From contig JAZHRO010000073.1 in assembly GCA_037157565.1 (NCBI GenBank), forward strand, positions 16,126,501-16,190,500: a DNA stretch of 64,000 bases, read 5' to 3'. The translations under genes were made by a program, and so were the position numbers. The notes under the pieces are model-generated. The model saw only the letters and a program-made list of their open reading frames with translations. It was not told the origin of the DNA and ran no database searches. Position 1 is the stretch's first letter. Every line of letters starts with the position of its first letter. Positions 46,259 through 57,773 of the stretch are shown in pieces. Source of the stretch: Thalassia testudinum. Taxonomy: Eukaryota; Streptophyta; Magnoliopsida; Alismatales; Hydrocharitaceae.

Positions 46259-47932
46259 GTGAACCTACCCAGGATTGCCTTGGAACCCTTGCAAATTGAG
46301 GCCTCTATTAATTGTGTTTCGCGGGTTCAGTTGTGGCTGGGAAGGTAGGGATCCCTGTTGTTTACAGTCCAAGGGTTGGCTTAACTGTCCCTTTACCAAG
46401 GCCATTTCCTCCTGATGTTTCTGGTTCATGTCAGCCATCATCTTTATTAGGGTGTCCATTTCGTTTTGTGGGGGAGGGGCCGCCCTCTTCTGATTATATG
46501 GAGGTCTAGCTGGTGGTCCTTACTGATAGAGGGGCAAGTGTGGCTGCTGGTTTGGCATGGGCTGGTTTTGGAATTGCGGTGGTTTTTGGTTTGTCCAACC
46601 AAAGTTGGGGTGGTTACGCCAGCCAATGTTGTAAGTGTTGGAGAAAGGGTCAGGTTTAGCATAACCTTGGATAGCTTGCACATCTTCAAGGATAGCTGAT
46701 GTCGATGGAGAGGGAAGAGAGTAATCAAGGGTTGAGGGAGCAAAGGTCCCTCCTTGGAACGTGGTCTGGAGTTGTTCCAGGTTCAGTTGGGTTAAGGGTT
46801 GGACCAGGTCAACATTATGTGCTCCCTTTGCTAGGGAGAAGGTCTGTAACGGGTTCCTGGTCTGGTTCAGTAGCTCATCAATCTTTTTGTCCACCAATTC
46901 CACTCGATCTAGTTTCTTGGCAATGATGTCCATGTCAACCATTCCAGAGTTTTCTTGTACCTCATAAATCCCACCACGGGGTTGACTGGACCTGTTAAAC
47001 TGGGTCATGGAGGCATTGTTGAGCGAATTCTCGCTCATAGACTCAAAGAGCTCAAACGCTCTCTCCTCATCCTTGTTCAGGAAGTTCCCCCCGCATGAGG
47101 CATCGACGAAGTTTCGTAGGTTGCTATCTAGACCGTGGTAGAAAATCTGGGCCAATTGCCACCTCGGTACTTCGTGGTGTGGGCATTTCCTCCAAAGTTC
47201 ATTAAATCATTCCCACGCCTCATGGAACTGTTCCCTACCTTGGAGTGTGAAGGTAGTAATAGCTCTTCTGAGGGCATTAGTCTTTCCTATGGGGAAGAAT
47301 TTCTTTAAAAATGCATGCCTCAGTTCTTCCCAGGTGGTGATGGGTCTACCTAGGGTTCTAAACCAGTGAGAAGCCTTGTCTCTTAACGAGAAGGGAAACA
47401 TCTTAATTAGAACAATGTCAAGGCTAATGTTCCTAGGTTTCACAGTTCGTGCTATGCGGTCGAGATCCTCTAGGTGCTGGAAGGGGTCCTCATTTGAGCT
47501 TCCATGGAAGTGGCTCTGGATCAGACTTAAGACATTTGGTTTTAGCTCAAAATCATCTCCCCCTTCGGGGATCCTAAGGTGTGGCTCGACTCTAATAGCG
47601 GAAGGATTATAGAAATCGCGGAGTGGCCTCGGTTGATCCTGAAATGGTGGTACATCGAGTGGTGGTTGCCCTTGTGGGCCTTGGAAAGGTGGTGGTGGTT
47701 GCCCTTGTGGGTTCTGTAACCGGTGTATGGCTTGCATGATGGTGTGGATCTGTTGTTGCTGAAGCCGGTGGTTTGCATTAATCTGGGCTTGGATAATGGC
47801 CATTGTGTCTGGTGGGGGTTGGTCCTTACCCTCATCTACCCTAGGCTCAGCCATGTTTCTAACAGAATCACGTCGCCTAGATTCCTGTCCCAAAACAAAC
47901 AACTCGGGATGCAGTGAGCGTCTCCCGTGCAT
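46259..47932 (-). pseudogene. A Athila-type Gag (broken by three stops)
   Basis: The Gag structural protein starts MHGRRSLHPEL at 47932, in the shared TAGTGTATG context. The capsid core has FPFSLRDKASHWFRTLG and WEELRHAFLKKFFPIG (about 47280-47405), then HEAWE; the frame continues after a stop at 47207 with KCPHH and AQIFYHGLD. SNTYNIGWRNHPNFGW (about 46600-46650) is the family motif. A coiled-coil-like MADMNQKHQEEMALVKGQL segment lies near 46390-46440. Only three in-frame stops (47207, 46520, 46265) interrupt gag; the first is consistent with C-to-T at an Arg codon. No zinc knuckle is seen. Confidence 0.92.
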
Positions 47933-49035
47933 ACACTACAGAAGAACAGGAGGGGATGCGGAGAGCGACAGATGCGAGAAATGTGTTCATTCAAGCAAAC
48001 AAGCCTAGTCCTTATGGTGTATTCCCTTAGGAGACCTAGAAATCTCAAAAAGGATGATTAAGTCCATAAGCACTGGACTCCCCTTCCTAAGGCTAATCTG
48101 GCCAGGTTGATTACAAGGGGATTGCAGGGAAGGTTCTTCCTTTGCTTATGCCTCCGATTCCGTAGACCCCACAACCGCAGTCGTTTGACACTGCCCCGCA
48201 GCCTAGTCACCAGATTCTACCAAGGGAATGAAAGCCAAGTTCCTAGCGAACAAAACCTCACCTCTCGAGACTTAACTTAGTCCTGCCTAGGGCACGTCTA
48301 CTCAATTTTAAAAGGGCTAGGATAGTGCTTGTGCTAGGGTTATGTGATGAGGCGTTGATTGGGGTGGTGCCTCTTAATTTTCCACTTTCATTGTGTGTGC
48401 TTCTACCAAAACATGGTTTTCAAGCAAGGATTTTTAAGATGTGGTGTCTCTTAGTGTTTCATCCTTACTTTAGTGTCTTTTAGGGTTGACGTGTCTTAGT
48501 GTTTTCAGACAAGTTTTAGTGGGCACGTCAAGTTTTGCACACAACTTGGTGAAAGTAGATTTCCTTTTATTATGTAGAGGCTCTAAAACCCTAATGTACT
48601 CATCTTAATAATCATGCAGCTTCTATTAGATGAGTCATTTTTAGGGTTGAGTGGTGCAGCCCAAGTCAATCCACGGTGGCTTCACAAACACCACTCAAAA
48701 AGAGAAAAGAACACTCCAAGAATTTATTCAGAATGTTAGAGTGTACATTTTTTGTTGGGTGATGTGTTAAGGATGTGGGTCAAGTAATCATACACCACGC
48801 CAGTTTTTTTCAATTTTTACAATTTTTTTAGTTTTCTTACACAAGCAAACAGTCATGAGTGAAGAATTACTCACTACCGATCCTTGTTGCGCCTACTCCC
48901 TTGTTACTGTCATGGGATGCGTCACTTCGTCGTCCAAGCGTCAAATTCCTGCAACCATCAAGTAAAAAGGAGACAAGGCGTTAGGCGATGTGAGAATGGA
49001 TGTGAAATGGAAGTGACAAAACAAATCCGTTACCT
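47933..49035 (-). other. A 5' leader
   Basis: 1.1 kb between PBS and gag start, no ORF. No recognisable signal apart from the PBS. Confidence 0.75.
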
Positions 49036-49052
49036 CCCCGGCAACGGCGCCA
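49036..49052 (-). other. Primer-binding site of A (tRNA-Asp)
   Basis: The minus strand reads TGGCGCCGTTGCCGGGG, a perfect complement of the 3' end of plant tRNA-Asp including CCA. It lies 5 bases from the LTR end (49058). It is the only one of the four sites in the window without a mutation. Confidence 0.93.
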
Positions 49053-49593
49053 AAAACTGATGTCGCTTTCGTGTGTATGTGTTAAGAAGTGTCGTTATAG
49101 TTCGCACTTACAACGTCGGTTTTAAAGTAAAGAAACGGATGTGAGTTCGAGTGTCGGTCTTAGGGAGGCATGAAAATCAAATTTTTCTTGTCACTTATTG
49201 TCTCGAAAATCGCAGAGTTTTGCTTGCGAAAAGGTACAGGAGAAAAGCGAGAGTGAGAGAGAGAGAGATTAGGGTTAGAGTCATTTCTTTCTTTAACATG
49301 CAACTTGGATGGGAAATAAAGCAGACAACTAAATGGAAAACAACTTCATTAATCATGCAGCTTTAGTTCATAAATTACAACATTAGATACATGCTTAAAC
49401 ATAAATAAAGTAAAGCTTTAAAAGAGAGGAAGAAAGAGAGAGAGAGGGAGGGCGGCGAGGTAGCCACGGTGGTGGAGAAGGCTCCATCGGTGGCTCGTCG
49501 TCTCCGACGATTACAAGAGGGCCTAAAGCTAGCTAAGAGAGGGGTAGAGTAGTTACAAGGGAAGTGAATGCCTTGAATGAGTGGTTGGAAGGG

Positions 49594-49605
49594 GTTTAAA
49601 TAGAG
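49594..49605 (-). promoter_or_regulatory. TATA-like box in A 5' LTR
   Basis: Minus strand CTCTATTTAAAC, about 865 bases into the LTR; conserved in D and K. Confidence 0.6.
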
Positions 49606-49629
49606 AGAAGAGCTTTCCAAATGAAGAAG

Positions 49630-49664
49630 GGGTTTTAGCGACATCCAGGACGTCGCTAAAACCC
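49630..49664. repeat. Hairpin upstream of the A TATA box
   Basis: Arms gggttttagcgac (49630-49642) and gtcgctaaaaccc (49652-49664) are perfect over 13 bp with a 9-base loop. It is conserved with changes in the A 3' LTR, K and D. Confidence 0.8.
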
Positions 49665-50466
49665 TTCCAAAAGTGTCGGTGAAGCCCCCAGCCCGCCGGT
49701 CGCACGCCCGCGCCGTTCTTCTTCACGCTCGATCCATGGGTGCAGCATGAGAGCCGTCCAATCGAAGATCGGACGATTGAGATCTTCGCCCAGGCGCACT
49801 TGGATCGCATCTTGAGCGCGCATGCACGCGAGCGTCTTCCTCTGGCGTGCACGCATGCATGGCCGATCGCCGCCTGAGGGCATGCCGCGTGGCGCTATCA
49901 CCACTGTCCAAGTGCGGATCTACGGCTGAATTTCGTCCACATGCCTCACTGCCTTCGAATTCCCACACCGCGCGGCTCGATCCCGCGTCGCGTATGTGTG
50001 GGCGTACGCGTTAACCGCTGCGCCATGCTCGCTGCTTTGTCGCGGCAAATGCGGGCGTGAGCGCGGTTCTCGACCATCCAATCAGAGATCGACTACTGAG
50101 ATTTGATCTTCGGCTGAAGGTGGAAAAGACGCGTGGTGAGTGAGTGCCACGTGGCGCATCGAGGGCCATTGATCATCAGATCAACGGTCATAACTTCTTG
50201 GGCCCATTGTGGGAGCTCTGAATGTCGGATTTGGACGATTTTGAGTCCGTTGGACTCCGTTCGTCGTTCTGAATCCATCCGTGCAGTCCAATTGCTCATC
50301 TGAGGCCTGCTTTGACAAGTGCTTATACAAATGGCCATTAATATTATTTTCTAAGCAATCTTGGCATATGATGCATGCAATGCTCCCATTCTACTTATGT
50401 TGTGCCTTTTATTCTTTAGATGAGCCCTATTTAACAGAATTATCACCCCCATATGCAGTGCTATCA

Positions 50467-50471
50467 GAAAG
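50467..50471. other. Right target-site duplication of A
   Basis: GAAAG, identical to 24537-24541. It fixes both ends of A to the base. Confidence 0.92.
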
Positions 50472-51114
50472 GTAGGGGGTATCTGTAAGAGTCCAAAAAG
50501 CTAATGGTCAAAAAGTAATTATTGAGGACCATTTTGTAAAGTGGGTCAAGGTGACCTTTCCTTTGGTTTAAATTTTGGTATAAACCTAATTTGGACCTAA
50601 GGAATCCAATGGGGAGGTTTGATTTTAGGTTTGACCATGTTTGATCAGACATTTTGCATAAAAACCCAAATTAGGTCAAAAATTAGGTACGGTTCTCAAT
50701 CTAGGTCAAGATAGGTTCCAATGGCCAAATTGAAGGTTCTAAACCCTAGGGGATATTTTTTCATGAGTTTTAGAGGGTTTAATTGATTTTTATCTTGCCT
50801 GGAACTTTGTGAATTAAAGTGGATTTGTTTTAGGGTTACAGAATGTTATTTAATTCCTAGATTTTGTCATAACCCTTTCCTGATCAAACCATCCCACTTT
50901 TTCTCTTAGTAAGCCCATTTGACCTGTGTCTAGACCCTTAGAAATCCCATTTATGTACTGTAATGGTAAAATTTCCATTTTGCCCCTTGTGAATTATTTT
51001 ATTCTCAGATTTGTAATTCCCAGATTTAGGCCTTCCCTTAGGTTTTGTAGGAGCTTTTGTTCAATTTATTAGGTCAAAAAGTGCTAGTTAGGGTTCATGA
51101 TGAAGTGCTCATCA
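50472..51114 (-). repeat. G 5' LTR, 5' part
   Basis: This continues the LTR of G across the insertion of A. On the minus strand it would begin TGATGAGCACTTCATCA at 51114, a palindromic start like that of J. Together with 22483-24541 the LTR would be about 2.70 kb. The outer boundary is inferred because the other LTR of G is not in the window. Confidence 0.6.
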
Positions 51115-51215
51115 CCGACCTATCTTAGCAAGGATAGGGCCTTACCCCCTCGTGAAGGATAGCCACTACTCACCGAAGGTGGTGATCGCCTCTTGTCCAG
51201 CGACTCGCCTCCAGA

Positions 51216-51985
51216 CAATAGTCAAGATGAAATTTCGACCAAGCAAGCCACCTCTTAAGGTCAACGAGAACTCAGATGAACACGTTTGACGTTCCACGTA
51301 TCGTCACCTCTTCAGGCCAAAAAGCCATCTCTTAAGGTCGGCGAGAACTCGAACAAACACATCCGACATTCCCTATATTGCCACCTCTTCAGGCTAGCAA
51401 GCCACCTCTTAAGGTCGGTGAGAACTCAGACGGACGCATCCAGCTTTCCATGTATTGCCTCCTCTTCATGCTGCTAAGCCACCTCTTAGGGTCGGCCAAA
51501 ACTCGAATAGACGCGTCCGACGTTCCATGTATTACCGCCTCTTCAAGACGACAAGTCACCTCTTAAGGTCAGCAAGAACTCAGACTAACGCATCCAACAT
51601 TCCATGTATTGCCACCTCTTCAAGCCGGTAAGTCACATCTTAAGGTCGGCCAGAACTCGGACGAACGTGTCCAGCATTCCATGTATTGTCGCCTCTTCAG
51701 GCCGGCAAGCCACCTCTTAAGGTCGGCAAGAACTCGAACGAATGCGCTCGACGTTCCATGTATTGCTGCCTCGTCAGGCTAGCAAGCCACCTCTTGAGGT
51801 CGGCAAGAACTCGGACGAACGTATCTGACATTCCATGTATTACCATCTCCTTAGGTCAGCAAGCTACCTCTTAAGGTCAATAAGAGCTTGGACGAACGTG
51901 TCTAACACTCCATGTATCGCCGCCTCTTTAGGCTGACACAAACTCAAACGAACATGTCCGATGTCCTTTATCTTGCCACCTCACA
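51216..51985. repeat. 77-bp tandem array
   Basis: The anchor TTCCA(TGTATTG) recurs at 51292, 51369, 51446, 51523, 51600, 51677, 51754, 51831 and, changed, 51908: exactly 77 bases apart each time. The units are diverged, built on CCACCTCTTAAGGTCGGC and ACTCGGACGAACG segments. Confidence 0.92.
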
Positions 51986-52432
51986 AGGCCGATGCGAATT
52001 CAGGCGAACCTGCTAAATGCTCTCTTATATCGCCACCTTTCCAGGCTGGTAGGACATCTCTCCAGGTTGGCCGGGGGTGGGATGAACCCACCCCCCGACC
52101 CAAGGAATCGCAGTCTCTTATGGCCGGCACAGCCACCCTCGATGGTTGGCGTGAATCCAAACCGAGGCACTCATGCCCCATTTATCAGCTACTAGAATGT
52201 TGTCTATAAAAAACGACGGAACTAGAGCTTCCATGCCCTACATTCCAACGACTAAGACACCAACTCCCTAGGCTGGAAAGGACTCGGGCCCATGCACCTT
52301 GAAGTTCCACACACCGCCCGTAGGCAAAGCCTTGGCTACTCCACCCTTAGAAGCATCTGCCCACTAGAGCAAATGGTGAGGGCTCGGGCCATCTCACCCA
52401 ACAGCCGCCATATTGGCCACCAAAAGTTGAGT
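51986..52432 (+). other. H noncoding, duplicated segment 1
   Basis: No gene. 52212-52432 is similar to 55435-55660 in the same orientation. Confidence 0.6.
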
Positions 52433-54325
52433 CAGGACTAATTAGCCCATATTTGTGAGCTATTTAAGTATTTAAGTGCCTCGACATTAAGTTAATTTTA
52501 ACATTTCGATAGCATACATTAGGATGTAATTAAATTAATTCATATTTTTAGCTTAAGTGCATAGTTCATGTGTGGCATCCATATTTAAATACATTTAGAA
52601 TTAACTTAGAATTGCATTCATTTAATTAGTTAACCAATTAGGTGCATTGCATGAATTATTTTAAGTTAACATAAAAGTTAAGGGTTTGTGTATAAATAAC
52701 CATAATATTTTATTATTATTTTATTCTTCTTCTATGAGGAACGGCTGCATTTCTTCCTCCAGCTGCCGCATTGAAGAGCCCAGTCAAGGAGGAGTGCCAG
52801 AAGTGGATCTGGTCTCCTCCACTGGGATAAGGAAGAGATGGAAGCTACCATGCTCCTGGAGACGTCGCCCACCCATCACCGTGCATCCGCCCATCACTGT
52901 GGTCTCCACGACCGAGCCTCACCACACTGTGGGCCGGCTAAGTGACAGGCCGCCACGCCAAGCTGGCGAGCTCAGCCACTTACCGTGAGTGTGTGCTTCA
53001 TCGGCCATGCAAAGAACTCCTTTCTTATTTTTCTTTATTCTCTCTTTTATTTTCTTTCGCATGATACTATTCATCATCACCTTCATTACTCTGTTTGCAA
53101 GCCTCAACGAACCCACCACCACCATCACCACAAACCACCTTCACGCCAAAGTGGCCAGCAACAGCCACCTCCTACTGCCCGAGCACATCTTCCCTTCCAC
53201 GCATAGATCCCAACTGCTGCATGCCCCACTAGCTCCTCACCCACGCACCTCCCGCAGCATGCATCTCGCATGCACCCACGCTCCACCAGCCCATGCGCGC
53301 GCCTGCCGCACACCCACAGCAGTCGCCCACCCTTCTGTGTGCATCCGCATCCCCCTGCGTGCCCCAGTCGCTTCAGTTCCAGCCCGCGCGTGCCTCCCCT
53401 CAGTGTGCCTCACCTCCTACTGCACGCACCACGTGCAGCACTGCCCTCCACCACGCACAGTAGCCGCCCTCCTGCACCTTCGCCAGCGCGCCCTCCCCTC
53501 CTACCGCACACCCGTAGTAGCCGCACCCCACTTCCAGCCCACGTGTGCCTCCCTGCATGCATCTACACCTCACCACACCGTTGCCCGCAGTACCCGCCGT
53601 GCACCCTCCAGTAGTAGAGTGCATAAGAGCAGCAGCGGTAGCCGCTGCCGCCGCTTCTCCCACTCCGATCGGCAACCACCAACAGCCGTTTGGAGCGCCA
53701 CCACCACCATCGGAAAGCTCTCGTCGCACTTATCCTCCTCCAAGCTTCCCGTGGCCCGCCATCGCCTCCTCTTCGTGCACGCACAAAGGAAGCAAATCCT
53801 CTGTTTTTGGGTTAATTAATATTTACATTTAAGTGCCATTTCCAAACTCTCATTTTGATTTTAATATTTGATAAATTGAGTGAAATTGCAACTTCATGCT
53901 CATGCTTTCTCATAATTACTTAGCTTTTGTTATTCACATCTTTTGACATTGGTTTTGGATTAAGATGTACACAATTTCTCTCTAATACATGTGTAATTGG
54001 AAATTACATAGATTGATCACATATTTATTGAATATTTCATTGAGGAAAAATTACGCATATAACCTTACATTCTCGAGTTATTGTGTCTTCTTTTCGTCGT
54101 ATTTCATGCCAGAGTTGACCATGGATTTCGCACTCGATTGAATGAATACAAGGAAAAAATATTCGTCAATTTATTGAATCATTGCCTCCTTATGGACACG
54201 ACCCGCTCTTCTGTGAGTGGTTTAATTTTTATTTTAATTATTTTGTTAAGCAGTTTTCCACCACTTTGGTCTAAAATGACAAATCATCTTAATCATATTA
54301 TTCGAAAGCGAAAACTGACTTACCA
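52433..54325 (+). mobile_element. Element I: unclassified insertion in H
   Basis: The duplicated H sequence is interrupted here, and its right half resumes at about 54325. A TATA box TATAAATA (52691-52698) is followed by a Cys/Pro/His-rich low-complexity stretch with a 276-codon ORF (52989-53819) I do not regard as a gene. It may be a solo LTR of about 1.9 kb. The ends are uncertain (TTGAGTCAG on the left, CTGACTTA on the right, with ACCAAAAG / ACCAAGG flanks), so a DNA transposon is possible too. Confidence 0.4.
52691..52698 (+). promoter_or_regulatory. TATA box in I
   Basis: TATAAATA about 260 bases into the insertion. Confidence 0.5.
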
Positions 54326-57300
54326 AGGACCCTAGGGCCCCATGTCACACAACGCCTATAACGGGGCTTGGACCCCCGTGCTCCAAGCCCCACTTGGCAC
54401 ACTTCTAGACCTCCGCTAGCAAGAGTCCAAGCACCTACCCTTGGATTTCGTCGCCACCTCCCAAGGTCAGTTGCACTTCGTGGCCACCCTCTATAGAAGG
54501 CTCCAGGCAACGACCACTCCCAAGGATCGACCCATGCAAAAATCCCCTTGCTCCTTCATTCTCCAGGGGCACAACCAGACAGGTATACGCCGAACGGTAT
54601 CATACTCCGTAGCCGCAATGACAAAATCGCCCCTCGATTCACATATGATAAGAGCAGGCCCAGCAATAGAATGGTTGTAGCTAGAAAATGGCCAAACCGC
54701 TAACTGCCTTTGCAGATAGGATGGGCCACTCGATGGCCAACTTCCAGGTTCTTGCCACTGTAGAGAGGCTGAGGTGACAGATCACAGTTCAACAACTAGG
54801 CAAGGGATTCACCCACTTAGGCGACCATTATCTAACCACAACAAAAGTCTAAGGTCGAGGCTCGGAAACCTCTCAAAGTCGACTCTACTAGACCCTTATG
54901 GTGAGCACGACTCTCGAGGGAAGCGGTGACCCTAAAATAATGCATGCCCATAACCCCTTTGGAAAACCCTACCTCAACACTCCCCCATCAAGGAAAGACA
55001 CCCAAACACTCCTCCATCAGACACTTCTACCCAATCCCCACGTAGGACATGCATCAAGCACCGCCAAAGATGGACCTATCCCAACCAAAGGGTCTCCCAG
55101 GAGACCCGACCAAACATCCCCCAGATAAGGGGGCATGTCTTAAGAATAGGAGCCCCGACTCCCTTTGGTCCACAACAAAAGGATAGAGGGACAACATGGC
55201 AAAAGTGGCCATAGCCCCTTGGCCCTTGGCCACCTGTACAGAAGGGCCTAGGAAGCACAGACGGAGCTAAAGCACCCTCTTAACTCCACCCTAAGCAAAC
55301 CCCATCAAATGGTGACTGATTCCGAGGAGTACACGAAGGACCGAGGCGTCCCTCTCAAAAGCCGCCAAGGCAAGTAGGAACTCTCCTCTCCCCTCCTTCT
55401 ACCGCCCTGCAAGGAAAGTTGTCCCAAGAGAATGATGGAACAAGGGCTCCTACGCTCCACGTTCTAGCGACTACGATGCCAACGCCTCAGGCCGATAAGG
55501 ACTCGAGCCCATGTGCCCTGAAGTTCAACACACCACCCACTGGCAAAAGTCTTGGCCAACCCACCCTCGGAGGCAAATGCCCACCAAAATGAATGGCAAA
55601 GGTTTGAGCCGCCTCGACCAACAACCGCCATACTGGCAAATGGCGAGGGAGCGGGACCCTAGCGCCCCATCTCCCAAGTGACACAACGTTGCATAATGAC
55701 ATGAGCTTGGGCTCCTATGCCCCAAGGCCACCTCCCCTTCTTGGCCACCCTCTAAGGAAGGCCCTTGTAAGCAGCCGACCACTAGAGGAACGCACAATGG
55801 ACCGGGGCATCCCGCTTGAAAATTCAACAAGGAAAGTTGGAACTCTCTGCTCCCCCTCCTATCATTGCCTTGCAAGGAGAGTCGATCAAAGGTAAGGCAT
55901 TCAAAGCAAAAGCCATTAGCCCAACTATTCTACAGAGATAAGCGCTACATACCAAGTAGCCTCGATGCAACCTCTCGCCCAAAGAGAGCATGGTACTCCT
56001 GCCTATTGAGGGGAATGTGTATGCATGCCCCATTAGGCACGTGGGGCACGACCAAGTCATTGATCCCACCCGCAGCTGACACAGACGGCTAGACAAGGCA
56101 CCAGGCAAGTACTCGACTCATGGAAATCGCAAGAAGACCCCCAAGGGAACTCTCCTGTGCCTTTACGATGCAAGCCATGAGCACTCGACCACTATTGCAG
56201 ATATCCCTCTCCATGGGCATCCCAATAGGCCCCACCAATGATTAGTCGAGAGGGTGTAATAAGAGAAGCCTCTATGCCAAGTCATTCGAGCAAGCAAAAG
56301 GGATCAAGCCAATACTCCTGAAATGCAGTTCACATAACCTGTGCAAGCAACAAAATCCCATACATAAAAAAAAAAAAAGAAAAGAAAATACTTTCTCACA
56401 CTTGGCATGTAAGTAGTGTCTCATCCAAGGAACGAGAAAGTTTCTTCCTTTATATAAAAGTTGACTATTACATTCCTCAGATTATTGCCTCCAGCTGAAT
56501 TGTAGTTGGCAAAAGGCAAATTAGTACAAAGAGCAGAACAACACCGGTCATCACGACTCAACGGCCTCGCCCCAGGTCTTCGACCCTACTCACCTTCAAT
56601 AACACGGGTGATAATGCGATGTCAAGACTGGCAGATCTTTTAGATGGAGACGGCCCCTTGATGAAGACCCATCTTTTCCTGACTAGCACCGCCTCCCCAA
56701 GGCAAACCCCTAACCAAGCGGGGTGAAATCCCCCTCAGTCCCATCTACAGAAGAACTATGGATGACTAAGGAACCCCATAGGTAGAGCGGCAAGTCTTGG
56801 CAGGCCAAAAAGGTGGCGCAAGATAGCCATAACTTCTTAGCCATATAGGCTACCCTCTTATATATCAGCGAGGTACCCCACGTAGTCGAAGTCGTAAGGC
56901 CTCCAGCAGGCCATTCATGGGGGAATAACTAGTTGAGCTCAACTACCTAGGCGGATGCTGCACCTGTCCCTACCAGCGAGCCCTACCCCACTTCTGCCCG
57001 AGCAAATGCACTGTCACAAGAGGAGATCCTAGCAACAATAGCCCATGCTCCACCTTCGCAAAGTCGTAGAGGAAATAAAGTAGCATGGGAGAAGCACCAA
57101 GCCTCCGTGAAGGAGCAAGCTTCCCTCGAGCTTCGAGTAGCAGCTCCGCGACCCAACGTTCGATGGGTTCTCCATGCAAGACCAAAGGGGGCGACACCAC
57201 CAGCAGAATGCTCCCCGCCATATTCCCACCTGGGCCTGGAAGAATGGACGTAGCTAACCTTACTCCACAAGATGCCCCACCAAGCTACCTTTGTGAGCAC

Positions 57301-57773
57301 ACTAAGGAAACATCCTCACCACCAGCTTCTCTCCATCTCAACTCCTCGATCATTAGGGAAGGCCTTCTTCCTATCCTGGCCCATGCACTTCCCCCACGCA
57401 ATATGAAAAGGTGACCGAAACAAATCATCACGAGACTCGATATCGCTAGGCAAAGAAAACCCAGAAACCTGCACCAGGAAAATAGGGCAAAATGAGCACG
57501 CACAAGGGCAGGTAAGCCATGACAAGCGCATCAAAGGAAGGAAGCCCTTATCTCAACCCATGCGTTGAACAGGGGCATGAAAAGGGGCTCACCCCTATCT
57601 AAAGAACCACACATAATTGCCCTTCGGCCGCTCCATCGAACACACAGAAGTTTGACGATAGAGCTCTACCCAAGGGATGAACGAGTCACAAATGTCCCTC
57701 CCCACGACTCTTAAGTCCCTCAAGTGTGACCAAAGATGATGAAAGGTGGTGAAGTAAAGCCCACATCGGGCCT
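54326..57773 (+). other. H noncoding, diverged repeats
   Basis: 3.4 kb without a coding domain. It repeats the CCACCTCC(T/C)AAGG and GGCCACCCTCTA(A/T) style of sequence, and has an A run at 56368-56380. The short ORFs share no family resemblance. Confidence 0.55.

Larger units (their letters stand above)
24542..50466 (-). mobile_element. Element A: full-length Athila-type retrotransposon with nested insertions
   Basis: Both LTRs, PBS, gag, protease, RT, RNase H, integrase and polypurine tract are present in order on the minus strand. The flanks carry the perfect 5-bp target duplication GAAAG at 24537-24541 and 50467-50471. The gross length is 25.9 kb; without B (10.68 kb) and J (4.39 kb) it is about 10.85 kb, usual for Athila. 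A hand count over the first ~205 aligned LTR bases gives about 27 differences, almost all transitions, so the insertion is old. The coding region is interrupted by stops and single-base frameshifts. Confidence 0.93.
49058..50466 (-). repeat. 5' LTR of element A
   Basis: 1409 bp, TGATAGCACTG at 50466 to GACATCA at 49058 (minus strand). It contains a TATA-like GTTTAAATAGAG on the plus strand (49594-49605, reading CTCTATTTAAAC on the minus strand), a perfect 13-bp-arm hairpin at 49630-49664, and the conserved U3 block 50150-50400. Confidence 0.93.
14621..51114 (-). mobile_element. Element G: Athila-type retrotransposon (minus strand, heavily nested)
   Basis: The visible parts are: a 3' noncoding region cut by C at 14621; pol, protease and gag remnants 15852-21536; leader; PBS 22459-22477; and a 5' LTR split by A into 22483-24541 and 50472-51114. 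The LTR start (minus strand TGATGAGCACTTCATCA at 51114) is inferred from its similarity to the start of J; the proposed target flank CCGAC (51115-51119) has its partner outside the window. The gag-pol order and domain content are those of an autonomous Athila, but the copy is thoroughly decayed. Confidence 0.75.

Noticed and set aside
49036..49052. tRNA-Asp gene
   Set aside because: Only the 17-18 bases of the primer-binding site match; no cloverleaf.
51216..51985. CRISPR-like array
   Set aside because: The 77-bp and 55-bp units are contiguous tandem repeats without unique spacers, in plant DNA.
52989..53819. 276-codon ORF with a hydrophobic N-terminus
   Set aside because: It is a Pro/His/Cys-rich translation of a C-rich tract in insertion I, with no family resemblance and no homologous copy.
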